DNA from: an uncultured Prevotellaceae bacterium
GTDB lineage: Bacteria; Bacteroidota; Bacteroidia; Bacteroidales; Muribaculaceae
Reading direction: 5' to 3'
DNA: 53,726 bases
NCBI GenBank assembly: GCA_937898675.1
Contig: CALEJB010000032.1
Coordinates: 1 to 53,726 of the forward strand
Numbering within the stretch: position 1 is the first letter of the stretch; every line of letters starts with the position of its first letter. Made by a program: the position numbers and the translations under genes. Shown in pieces: positions 25,855 through 33,336 of this stretch. The notes under the pieces are model-generated. The model ran no database searches, had not been told where the DNA came from, and was given only the letters and a program-made list of their open reading frames with translations.

Positions 25855-25897
25855 CCCGCAATGCAGCGGCATGGCGCCGCGTTGTCCCATACCCGTC

Positions 25898-25930
25898 AAG
25901 GCCCTGCAACAATCTGCGTTGCAGGGCCTT
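25898..25930 (+). terminator. Terminator of the LRR protein gene
   Basis: AAGGCCCTGCAAC (25898-25910) pairs perfectly with GTTGCAGGGCCTT (25918-25930), a 13-bp stem with a 7-nt loop, 44 bases after the stop codon. Confidence 0.85.
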
Positions 25931-25986
25931 GATGCATGAGGCGCAGGCAGGGGGGCTTATTTAATAAGGTTAAAACGGCGAAATAT

Positions 25987-26017
25987 TTTGCCCGATGCAG
26001 AATTTTGCGTAACTTTG
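25987..26017 (+). promoter_or_regulatory. Promoter of the iorA-iorB-aminotransferase operon
   Basis: TTTG (25987-25990) and TAACTTTG (26010-26017) are separated by exactly 19 bases. Transcription should start near 26023, about 58 nt before the iorA ATG. Confidence 0.85.
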
Positions 26018-26080
26018 TCCCACTCAATTAACTGTAATACCACGCGTAATTCTAAAAAATACTATTTAAAGCATATAATA

Positions 26081-27691
26081 ATGAGAAAGTTACTCTTAGG
26101 TGACGAGGCCATCGCCCAAGGCGCGCTCGATGCGGGTCTGAGCGGCGTGTATGCCTATCCCGGTACTCCCTCAACCGAGATTACGGAGTACATCCAGAAT
26201 TCTAAATTAGCGGCCGAGCGCAATGTTCACCGCCGCTGGTCAACTAACGAAAAGACGGCCATGGAAGCCGCGCTGGGCATGTCCTTTATGGGCAAGCGCG
26301 CCCTCGTGTGCATGAAGCATGTGGGCCTCAACGTGTGCGCCGACCCGTTTGTCAACTCCGGCATGACGGGCGTCAACGGCGGTCTGGTGGTCCTCGTGGC
26401 CGACGACCCCTCGATGCACTCGTCGCAGGACGAGCAGGACAGCCGCTTCTACGGCAAGTTCGCGCTCATTCCCACGCTGGAGCCGAGCACCCAGCAGGAG
26501 GCCTACGACATGATGGACATGGCGTTTGCGCTGAGCGAGGAGGTGTGCCTCCCCGTGCTGATGCGCGTGACCACCCGCATGGCCCACAGCCGTGCCGTTG
26601 TCGAGGTCAAGGACACTCCCCGCGAGATGAACGAGCTCAACTATGACGCGCAGTCCAGCCACTGGGTGCTGCTTCCCGGCAACGCCCGCAAGCGCAACAT
26701 TACCGTTACCGCCCAGCAGGACGACCTCGAGCGCCGCGCCTGCGAGAGCCAGTACAACAAGTATGTTGACGGCAAGGACCACTCGGTGGGTGTCATCGCC
26801 ACGGGCATTGCCTACAACTACCTGATGGAGTGCTTCCCCGACGGTTGCCCCTATCCCGTGCTGAAAATCAGCCAGTATCCCATGCCCAAGGACCTCATCC
26901 GCCGCATGACTGCCGAGTGTGACTCGGTGCTCATCGCCGAGGAAGGACAGCCCTTTGTCGAGGACGTGGTGCGCGGCGTGATGCCCGGCAACTGCGAGAT
27001 CAAGGGCCGCCTCACCGGCGAGCTGCCCCGCACCGGCGAGCTCAGCCCCGACTGCCTCAAGCGCGCCCTGGGCGTGGAGGTGTGCGAGGGCTATGACAGT
27101 TGCGAGGATGTCGCTCCGCGTCCCCCCGCATTGTGCCAGGGCTGCGGCCACCGCGACGTTTACACCGCCCTCAACGAGGTGCTCAGGGATTATCCCAACG
27201 CCCGCGTGTTTGGCGACATCGGTTGCTACACCCTGGGCTTTATGCCCCCGTTCAAGGCCATCCACTCGTGTGTTGACATGGGCGCCAGCATCACCATGGC
27301 CAAGGGTGCCAGCGATGCAGGCCAGTGGCCCGCAGTGGCCATCATCGGCGACTCCACCTTCACCCACTCGGGCATGACGGGACTGCTCGATGCCATCAAC
27401 GAGAATGCCAACATCACCGTTATCATCAGCGACAACCTCACCACCGGCATGACCGGCGGACAAGACTCGGCAGGCACCAACAAGTTTGAGGCCATCTGCC
27501 GCGGACTGGGACTCGCCGACGAGCACCTCAGGGTTGTCGTTCCCCTGCCCAAGAACATGCCCGAAATTACCCAAATCTTGCGCGACGAGATTGAGTACCG
27601 CGGCACCAGCGTGATTATCCCGCGCCGCGAGTGCATGCAAACATTACAACGTCATCTCAAACAAAAGAAAGCACAGGAGGCTAAGAAATAA
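26081..27691 (+). CDS. iorA: Indolepyruvate (2-oxoacid) ferredoxin oxidoreductase, alpha subunit
   Basis: The 536-residue protein starts MRKLLLGDEAIAQGALDAG, with the pyrimidine-binding domain (YAYPGTPSTEITEYIQ) in the first 200 residues and the thiamine diphosphate domain after CQGCGHRDVY (about 352). That domain includes GDIGCYTLGFMPPF and a GDSTFTHSGMTGLLDA metal site. IorA-type enzymes convert aryl-pyruvates to aryl-acetyl-CoA, reducing ferredoxin. Usual IorA proteins end with a two-cluster ferredoxin domain; this one stops right after the TPP part (RRECMQTLQRH), so the electron acceptor must be reached otherwise. iorB follows after two bases. The ATG at 26081 is chosen from the family start and the promoter position. 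Confidence 0.9.
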   Translation: MRKLLLGDEAIAQGALDAGLSGVYAYPGTPSTEITEYIQNSKLAAERNVHRRWSTNEKTAMEAALGMSFMGKRALVCMKHVGLNVCADPFVNSGMTGVNGGLVVLVADDPSMHSSQDEQDSRFYGKFALIPTLEPSTQQEAYDMMDMAFALSEEVCLPVLMRVTTRMAHSRAVVEVKDTPREMNELNYDAQSSHWVLLPGNARKRNITVTAQQDDLERRACESQYNKYVDGKDHSVGVIATGIAYNYLMECFPDGCPYPVLKISQYPMPKDLIRRMTAECDSVLIAEEGQPFVEDVVRGVMPGNCEIKGRLTGELPRTGELSPDCLKRALGVEVCEGYDSCEDVAPRPPALCQGCGHRDVYTALNEVLRDYPNARVFGDIGCYTLGFMPPFKAIHSCVDMGASITMAKGASDAGQWPAVAIIGDSTFTHSGMTGLLDAINENANITVIISDNLTTGMTGGQDSAGTNKFEAICRGLGLADEHLRVVVPLPKNMPEITQILRDEIEYRGTSVIIPRRECMQTLQRHLKQKKAQEAKK

Positions 27692-27693
27692 TC

Positions 27694-28266
27694 ATGAAGA
27701 CCGATATCATTTTGTGCGGCGTGGGAGGACAAGGCATCCTCTCCATCGCAACAGTTATTGGCGAGGCAGCCATGCACGAGAACCTTTACATCAAGCAGGC
27801 CGAGGTACACGGCATGTCGCAGCGCGGCGGTGACGTGCAGAGCAACCTGCGCATCAGCAGCGAACCCATCAACAGCGACTTGATTGCCGCCGGCTCGTGC
27901 GACGTTATCATCTCGATGGAACCCATGGAGGCACTGCGTTATCTGCCTTACCTCAGCAAGGAAGGCTGGATCATCACCTCGAGCAAGCCTTTTGTCAACA
28001 TCCCCAACTATCCCGACATGGACAAGGTGATGGCTGGACTGAACAAGGTCAAGAATGTCATCGTCATCGACATCGAGCAGCTGGCGCAGGACAACGGCAT
28101 CCCCCGTTCGGCCAACGTGATTCTGCTCGGCGCTGCCCAAAAGGCGCTCAACATCGAGTATGACAAGCTGGAGAACGCCATCCGCCGCGTCTTTGGACGC
28201 AAGGGCGACGCTGTGGTTGACGCCAACCTCAAGGCTCTGGCCATTGGAAAGGAGGCTCAGCGATGA
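27694..28266 (+). CDS. iorB: Indolepyruvate (2-oxoacid) ferredoxin oxidoreductase, beta (gamma-type) subunit
   Basis: The 190-residue protein opens DIILCGVGGQGILSIATVIGEAA and contains VHGMSQRGGDVQSNLRI, the signature of the 2-oxoacid oxidoreductase gamma/IorB domain that binds CoA and completes the active site. It begins two bases after iorA and overlaps the aminotransferase by four bases (ATGA), so all three are translated together. Length matches the single-domain IorB of this group. Confidence 0.92.
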   Translation: MKTDIILCGVGGQGILSIATVIGEAAMHENLYIKQAEVHGMSQRGGDVQSNLRISSEPINSDLIAAGSCDVIISMEPMEALRYLPYLSKEGWIITSSKPFVNIPNYPDMDKVMAGLNKVKNVIVIDIEQLAQDNGIPRSANVILLGAAQKALNIEYDKLENAIRRVFGRKGDAVVDANLKALAIGKEAQR

Positions 28267-29576
28267 AGCCCACCCCCATTGCCCGCGAGGTTATCGACCG
28301 CGCGATTGAAGAGTATGGAATACAGGACTATGCCAACGCCACCATCCGCGAGGTGAAGGCTATCGGCGAGCGTGCCGAGCGCGAGTCGGGCCAGGAGTTC
28401 ATCAAGATGGAGATGGGTATCCCCGGCCTGCCCGCTGCCCAAATCGGCGTTGACGCGCAAATCAAGGCCCTCCAGGACGGTTGCGCCCGCCTCTATCCTG
28501 CGCTCCCCGGCGAGCCGATGATCAAGGATGCGACCTCACGCTTCATCAAGGCGTTTATCGACGTGGACGTGCCCCCCGAGTGCTGCATCCCCACCGTTGG
28601 CTCAATGCAGGGCACCTTTGCCTCACTGCTCACCATCACACAGAGCGACAAGAAGAAGAACAAGGCCTTGTTCATTGACCCCGGTTTCCCCGTGCAGAAG
28701 CTCCAGCTCGAGATCCAGGGCGTGCCCTACGAGACATTCGACATCTACGAGTTCCGCGGCCCCAAGCTGCGTGCCAAGCTGGAGGAATACCTGTCCAAGG
28801 GTGACATCTGCTGCCTCATCTACAGCAACCCCAACAATCCCGCGTGGATCTGCCTGACCGACGACGAACTGCGCGACATCGGCGAACTGGCCACCAAGTA
28901 TGACTTCATCGTACTCGAGGACCTGGCATACTTTGCCATGGACTTCCGCGTGGACCTGAGCAAGCCCTACGAGGCGCCGTTCCAGCCCACCGTGGCCAAA
29001 TATACCGACAACTATGTGATGCACATCAGCGGCAGCAAGGCGTTCTCCTATGCCGGCGAGCGCATTGCCATGACATGCATCAGCCCGGCTGTCTTCAACC
29101 GCCACTATCCCGACCTGTCGGCGCGCTACGACGGCCTGCCCTTTGGCAAGGTGTTCATCACCCGCACGCTCTATGCCCTGTCGTCAGGCACGAGCCACAG
29201 CGCCCAGTATGCCCTCGCGGCCATCATGGACGCCGCCGTCAAGGGCGACTACCGCTTCCGCGATGAGGTCCTCGTCTATGGCGAGCGCGCCCGCAAGTTG
29301 AAGGAAATCTTCACCCGCCACAACTTCCATGTGGTTTACAGCATGGACATGGACAAGCCCATCGCCGACGGCTTCTATTTCACCATCGGCTACGGCAACA
29401 TGACCAGCGGCGAGCTGGCGCGTGAACTGTTGTACTACGGCGTGAGTGCCATCTGCCTCGCCACCACCGGCTCCTATCAGCAGGGACTGCGCGTGTGCAC
29501 CTCGTTCATCAAGGACCACCAGTATGACATCCTTGACGAGCGCATGGCCATCTTTGCCGAGAACAATCCGCTGTGA
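28263..29576 (+). CDS. PLP-dependent class I/II aminotransferase
   Basis: The 437-residue protein is an aspartate-aminotransferase-fold enzyme. It has NPNNPAWICLTDDEL (about 188), DLAYFAMD, and the PLP lysine in SGSKAFSYAGERIA near residue 258. It would swap the amino group of an amino acid with a 2-oxoacid. Its coupling to iorAB strongly suggests it makes the 2-oxoacid substrate of IOR, most likely from an aromatic amino acid. Branched or other substrates cannot be excluded. It is cytoplasmic, and a hairpin terminator begins five bases past its stop. Confidence 0.88.
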   Translation: MKPTPIAREVIDRAIEEYGIQDYANATIREVKAIGERAERESGQEFIKMEMGIPGLPAAQIGVDAQIKALQDGCARLYPALPGEPMIKDATSRFIKAFIDVDVPPECCIPTVGSMQGTFASLLTITQSDKKKNKALFIDPGFPVQKLQLEIQGVPYETFDIYEFRGPKLRAKLEEYLSKGDICCLIYSNPNNPAWICLTDDELRDIGELATKYDFIVLEDLAYFAMDFRVDLSKPYEAPFQPTVAKYTDNYVMHISGSKAFSYAGERIAMTCISPAVFNRHYPDLSARYDGLPFGKVFITRTLYALSSGTSHSAQYALAAIMDAAVKGDYRFRDEVLVYGERARKLKEIFTRHNFHVVYSMDMDKPIADGFYFTIGYGNMTSGELARELLYYGVSAICLATTGSYQQGLRVCTSFIKDHQYDILDERMAIFAENNPL

Positions 29577-29580
29577 TGAT

Positions 29581-29604
29581 TCGCCGACGATCGGCGAGTG
29601 TTTT
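29581..29604 (+). terminator. Terminator of the iorAB-aminotransferase operon
   Basis: TCGCCGA (29581-29587) pairs with TCGGCGA (29591-29597), followed by GTGTTTT. It begins five bases after the stop codon. Confidence 0.7.
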
Positions 29605-29670
29605 AGCAACTGATACATGCTTTTATTATAGGTGGAAAGAATTTAGTTAAGAAACTGTATCCATCACCAT

Positions 29671-29701
29671 GCGGGGGCGCACTATCGCAGTGCGCCCCCG
29701 C
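29671..29701 (+). terminator. Strong hairpin after the aminotransferase
   Basis: GCGGGGGCGCACT (29671-29683) pairs perfectly with AGTGCGCCCCCGC (29689-29701) around a 5-nt loop. It may back up the weaker terminator before it. The rest of 29605-29753 holds nothing else I recognise. Confidence 0.7.
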
Positions 29702-29753
29702 AGCTATTTTATGATTGGCCGCAAAACTTAAATAGCACTGCTGTGATAACCAA

Positions 29754-29786
29754 TCCGGGCGGCCCCCGATGTCGAGGCCGCCCGGA
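29754..29786 (-). terminator. Terminator of the Omp28-like dockerin gene
   Basis: TCCGGGCGGCC (29754-29764) pairs perfectly with GGCCGCCCGGA (29776-29786). It lies 25 bases past the stop of the minus-strand gene ending at 29812. Confidence 0.7.
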
Positions 29787-29811
29787 CTGTACGGTATGGG
29801 ATAACGGGATG

Positions 29812-31602
29812 TTACTTGAGGATCATGTCGATGACGGCATTGACGTCGGCAATGTTGACCTCGCCGTCGCCGTTCACGTCGCCCTGCGGGGTGCTGGCAC
29901 CGCCCAAGATCATGTCGATGACGGCGTTGACGTCGGCAATGTTGACCTCGTTGTCGCCGTTCACGTCACCCGTGGCGGGCTCGCTGGCGGGTGCATTGAT
30001 GGTGAGCGAGTTGAAGACCTCGCAGTCGGCGGGGTCGCTGCTGTTGTACTTGCTCAGGTAGGCCACCACCTTGAGGTCGTCTTTCTTCCATGTGGGGTCG
30101 ATGTCAAAGGTGTAGGTCCTGGTCTCGGTGTTGTCCTCGTTCCACTCCACAACGTCGCCCCAGACGCTGCTGTAGGCGCGCACCAGGTGCTCGTGGATGT
30201 AGTTGCTGGCGCCCGACTGGCTGATGGCCTTGATTTCGTCCTCGGTGAGGGTGACGACAAGGCGGGCCTCCTCGTTGAATTGGGGGTCGCGCATGCTGGT
30301 CACGGTGACGGTGAGCAGCGTGCCGTCTTCGTTGTACTCGGCGCTCATATCCAGACCGCTATAGGCCGGTGCGTTCAGGCGGTCGTTGATGTACTCGAGG
30401 AATCCGTTCACGCCCGAGGGGAATACACAGGGGGTGGGCTTGCCCGAGTTGGAACCGATGTCGTAGGGGACGCGGTCGAACATGAACGCAGGAGCATAGG
30501 TGGCGCCGTTGTCGTTATAGAACCATGTGAAGGCTTTGTCGGCGGCATTGGTCCAGCTGTCGGTGTAGTAGCCGGCGTGGCGGCAGATGACGGATACCTG
30601 GGCGGCAATGTCGGGATTGCCCTCAAGCATGCGCTTGAAGGTGGCTGCCATGGGCGGGCAGTTGGGGCATTTTTCGGTTGTGAACTCCTCGATGAGCACA
30701 TTGCGCGGGAACAGGTGCTCAAAGATGGTGACGGGTACCTCGATGGTGTTCTTGTCGGGGTTGTCCACGCCGTTCACCTTGTCCAGCGTGATGGACAGGG
30801 TGTGGGTGCCGGCCTCGCCGAGCGCGGGAATCTGCATGCCGACGCTGGCGGCTTTGTTGTAGTGGGCGCCAATGGCGACATTGGCGTGGCCCGTGCCGTC
30901 GATGCCGTTGATGCTGTAGCTGTAGTCAATGTTGCTCACGCCGTTGCTGCCGTGGTTCAGGACCTCGAAGGTGCAGGCGGTGGGAGCCCCCAGACGCCCG
31001 TTGTTGGCGTGGGCGGTGCCCAGTGCGGCGGCGTCGCCGTCAACGCCGGTGAGCACGGCACGCATCGTGGTCGATACGCCAAAGCCCGGGTTGCGGCTCT
31101 TCCACTGCCCGTAGGACTTGTTGGTGTGCAGGTACATCATCTCGGGGTCGTAGTTTTCCATCACCACGGTGGGGTTGATGGTGCTGGCATTGAGCGAGCC
31201 GCAGGTGAAGGAGAAGCCCACGAACACGCCTTCCTCGGTGATGGTGTAGGGTTCGGGCAGCTGGATGACCATTTCGCCCTGCTCAATGGTGGGTTCAAAG
31301 GGCACCGAGCAGATGTCGGGCACGTTTTGCTTGTTCTCGACCTTGAGCTCCTTGGTCAGCCACACCGACCAGTTCGTGATGGTGTAGGTCACCTGGATGG
31401 GGACAATCACGGCCGAGACCTGCTTGCCCACCAGGGCGGGGTCGTTGAGGTGGATGGCGATGTCATACTGCAGGTCGCCCTTGCTGGTGCCCCAGGCCTT
31501 GGTGGCCTGTGAACCGTCGTAGCAGCCATAGTTGATGGTGCCCTGTGCCACTGCGGCCATTGCCAGCAGCATCAATGTGATGAGTAGTGTAATTTTTTTC
31601 AT
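29812..31602 (-). CDS. Secreted Omp28-related protein with CXXC motif and dockerin-like module
   Basis: The 596-residue protein starts MKKITLLITLMLLAMAAVAQ, a clear signal peptide. The N-terminal half is beta-rich. The middle has an Omp28-like thioredoxin-type segment, VLIEEFTTEKCPNCPPMAA, with a CPNC redox motif near residue 311. The last 60 residues carry two nearly identical dockerin-like EF-hands (GDVNGDNEVNIADVNAVID and GDVNGDGEVNIADVNAVID). It is probably exported to the outer membrane or beyond. The CXXC suggests a role with thiols or metals, unproven. The start at 31602 is preferred over an ATG 30 bases upstream because the signal peptide begins there. Confidence 0.82.
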   Translation of the reverse strand: MKKITLLITLMLLAMAAVAQGTINYGCYDGSQATKAWGTSKGDLQYDIAIHLNDPALVGKQVSAVIVPIQVTYTITNWSVWLTKELKVENKQNVPDICSVPFEPTIEQGEMVIQLPEPYTITEEGVFVGFSFTCGSLNASTINPTVVMENYDPEMMYLHTNKSYGQWKSRNPGFGVSTTMRAVLTGVDGDAAALGTAHANNGRLGAPTACTFEVLNHGSNGVSNIDYSYSINGIDGTGHANVAIGAHYNKAASVGMQIPALGEAGTHTLSITLDKVNGVDNPDKNTIEVPVTIFEHLFPRNVLIEEFTTEKCPNCPPMAATFKRMLEGNPDIAAQVSVICRHAGYYTDSWTNAADKAFTWFYNDNGATYAPAFMFDRVPYDIGSNSGKPTPCVFPSGVNGFLEYINDRLNAPAYSGLDMSAEYNEDGTLLTVTVTSMRDPQFNEEARLVVTLTEDEIKAISQSGASNYIHEHLVRAYSSVWGDVVEWNEDNTETRTYTFDIDPTWKKDDLKVVAYLSKYNSSDPADCEVFNSLTINAPASEPATGDVNGDNEVNIADVNAVIDMILGGASTPQGDVNGDGEVNIADVNAVIDMILK

Positions 31603-31726
31603 TGCATTATGTTTTATAAATGTTTTTAGCATTGGTTTTGATTCACAAAAGTATCAAATTTTTCCTATTCGTCAATGAATTTTGCAAAAAATCGTGAATT
31701 CCAGTCCCATGTGCGGCTTTTTTTGC

Positions 31727-31734
31727 TAACTTTG
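31727..31734 (+). promoter_or_regulatory. -7 element of rfbB
   Basis: TAACTTTG matches TAnnTTTG and lies 25 bases before the rfbB ATG. No TTTG is present at the usual upstream spacing. Confidence 0.6.
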
Positions 31735-31759
31735 CCGTATAACAGTAACCGAAATCGAT

Positions 31760-32959
31760 ATGAAGACTTATCTCGTCACCGGCGCCGCTGGTTTTATCGG
31801 CTCCAACTTTGTGAAATATATCCTGGGCAAGTATGGTGAGAACATCGAAATTGTCATCCTCGACGCGCTCACCTATGCCGGCAATCTCGCTTCTATCAAG
31901 GACGAGATTGAGCGTAGCAATGTCACCTTTGTCCGCGGCGACATTGGCGACCGCCAACTGGTCGGACAGCTCATGCAGGACTATGACGTGGACTACATCG
32001 TCAACTTTGCCGCCGAGAGCCATGTGGACCGCAGCATCACCAATCCGCGCCTGTTCCTCGAGACCAACATCCTGGGCACCCAGAATATGCTCGACTGCGC
32101 CCGCCAGGCATGGCTCACCGGCAAGGACGAGGACGGCCGCAACATCTATGCCCCCGGCAAGAAGTATCTGCAAATCTCCACCGACGAGGTCTATGGCTCG
32201 CTCGCCAAGGACTATGACGAGCCCCACGCTCTGGAGGTGAGCGACGACGTGCGTGAGGTGATTGAGGGACGCACCGACCTCAAGACCTACGGCCGCCATT
32301 TCTTCACCGAGGACACGCCCATGGCGCCGCGCTCGCCCTACTCGGCCAGCAAGACCAGCGCCGACATGATTGCCATGGCCTATCATGAGACCTACGGGCT
32401 GCCCGTCAACATCACGCGCTGCAGCAACAACTACGGTCCCTACCATTTCCCCGAGAAACTCATTCCGCTCATCATCAAGAACATCCTCGAAGGCCGCAAT
32501 CTGCCCGTTTACGGCCGCGGCGAGAATGTGCGCGACTGGCTCTATGTCGAGGACCACTGCAAGGGCATCGACCTGGTGCTGCGCCAGGGCACCATCGGCG
32601 AGGTGTACAACATTGGCGGCTTTAACGAGGAGAGCAACATCAACATCGTGCGTCAGGTGATTGCCATCATCGCCCGCATCATGCGCGACGAGCCCGAGTA
32701 CCAGCGCCTGCTCAAGTGCAGCGTGGACGACATCAACGACGCCCTGATAGAGTTTGTCACCGACCGCCCGGGGCACGACATGCGCTATGCCATCGACCCA
32801 TCCAAGATTGCCCGCGAACTGGGCTGGTATCCCGAGACACCTTTCACGGTGGGCATCGAAAAGACCATCCGCTGGAACCTCGACAACCAGGACTGGGTGG
32901 AGAGCGTCACCAGCGGCGACTACCAGAAGTACTACGACGAAATGTACGGCGACAGGTAA
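31760..32959 (+). CDS. rfbB: dTDP-glucose 4,6-dehydratase
   Basis: The 399-residue protein has the NAD-binding TGAAGFIGSNFVKYI at its start, ISTDEVYGSL with catalytic Asp/Glu, and the YSASK motif (YSASKTSADM) near residue 194. RTRCSNNYGPY-like binding (ITRCSNNYGPYHFPEKLIP) follows. It turns dTDP-glucose into dTDP-4-keto-6-deoxyglucose, the branch point for rhamnose and other surface sugars. The protein is longer than the common 350-residue form because of an insertion around residues 150-185. No other rfb genes adjoin it. A 75-residue ORF follows six bases later. Confidence 0.93.
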   Translation: MKTYLVTGAAGFIGSNFVKYILGKYGENIEIVILDALTYAGNLASIKDEIERSNVTFVRGDIGDRQLVGQLMQDYDVDYIVNFAAESHVDRSITNPRLFLETNILGTQNMLDCARQAWLTGKDEDGRNIYAPGKKYLQISTDEVYGSLAKDYDEPHALEVSDDVREVIEGRTDLKTYGRHFFTEDTPMAPRSPYSASKTSADMIAMAYHETYGLPVNITRCSNNYGPYHFPEKLIPLIIKNILEGRNLPVYGRGENVRDWLYVEDHCKGIDLVLRQGTIGEVYNIGGFNEESNINIVRQVIAIIARIMRDEPEYQRLLKCSVDDINDALIEFVTDRPGHDMRYAIDPSKIARELGWYPETPFTVGIEKTIRWNLDNQDWVESVTSGDYQKYYDEMYGDR

Positions 32960-32965
32960 TGCACG

Positions 32966-33193
32966 ATGAAGTACCAGGTAGTGTTTGAATACCACACCGA
33001 CTCGTCGGCGATGAGCGACGTGTATCACTTCAGCGATGAGCACAAGGCTCTCGACCAGTTCAACGAACTGCGCGACGGCATCCTTCACGCCATCGATGCC
33101 GGCCAGTGCGAGGTGACCGACGAGCCCGACCTGTTCAGCGTCGTCAACCGCGAGGCGCAACTGTTGGCCTACATCCGCCTGCTGAGGGAGTAG
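32966..33193 (+). CDS. Small hypothetical protein downstream of rfbB
   Basis: A 75-residue soluble protein without signal peptide or cysteine-rich motif apart from one Cys. It is acidic with a balanced alpha/beta pattern (MKYQVVFEYH, then a helix-like DEHKALDQFNELRDGI). It starts six bases after rfbB stops, so it is probably cotranscribed. Codon use is like its neighbours, which supports a real gene. Function unknown. Confidence 0.65.
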   Translation: MKYQVVFEYHTDSSAMSDVYHFSDEHKALDQFNELRDGILHAIDAGQCEVTDEPDLFSVVNREAQLLAYIRLLRE

Positions 33194-33336
33194 CATGTTT
33201 CATGCTTTTCAGTTTAGTGCTCGGCGGGTGTCACCACATCTGCCGATTTGTCACCCTGTGGCCCCGTGGCACAAAACTTGATGTATCAAAAGCCGGACAA
33301 ACAAAGAATCAAAATCAAAAAAAAACAGTAAACATT
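33194..33336. other. Region upstream of htpG
   Basis: This gap must contain the start region of htpG unless htpG is read from rfbB. I see a TTTG near 33245 but no convincing -7 partner, and no CIRCE-type inverted repeat. Confidence 0.4.

Noticed and set aside
33106..33336. Extended N-terminus of HtpG
   Set aside because: The extra 77 codons overlap the 75-residue gene after rfbB in another frame and are not Hsp90-like; ATG 33337 gives the normal family start.
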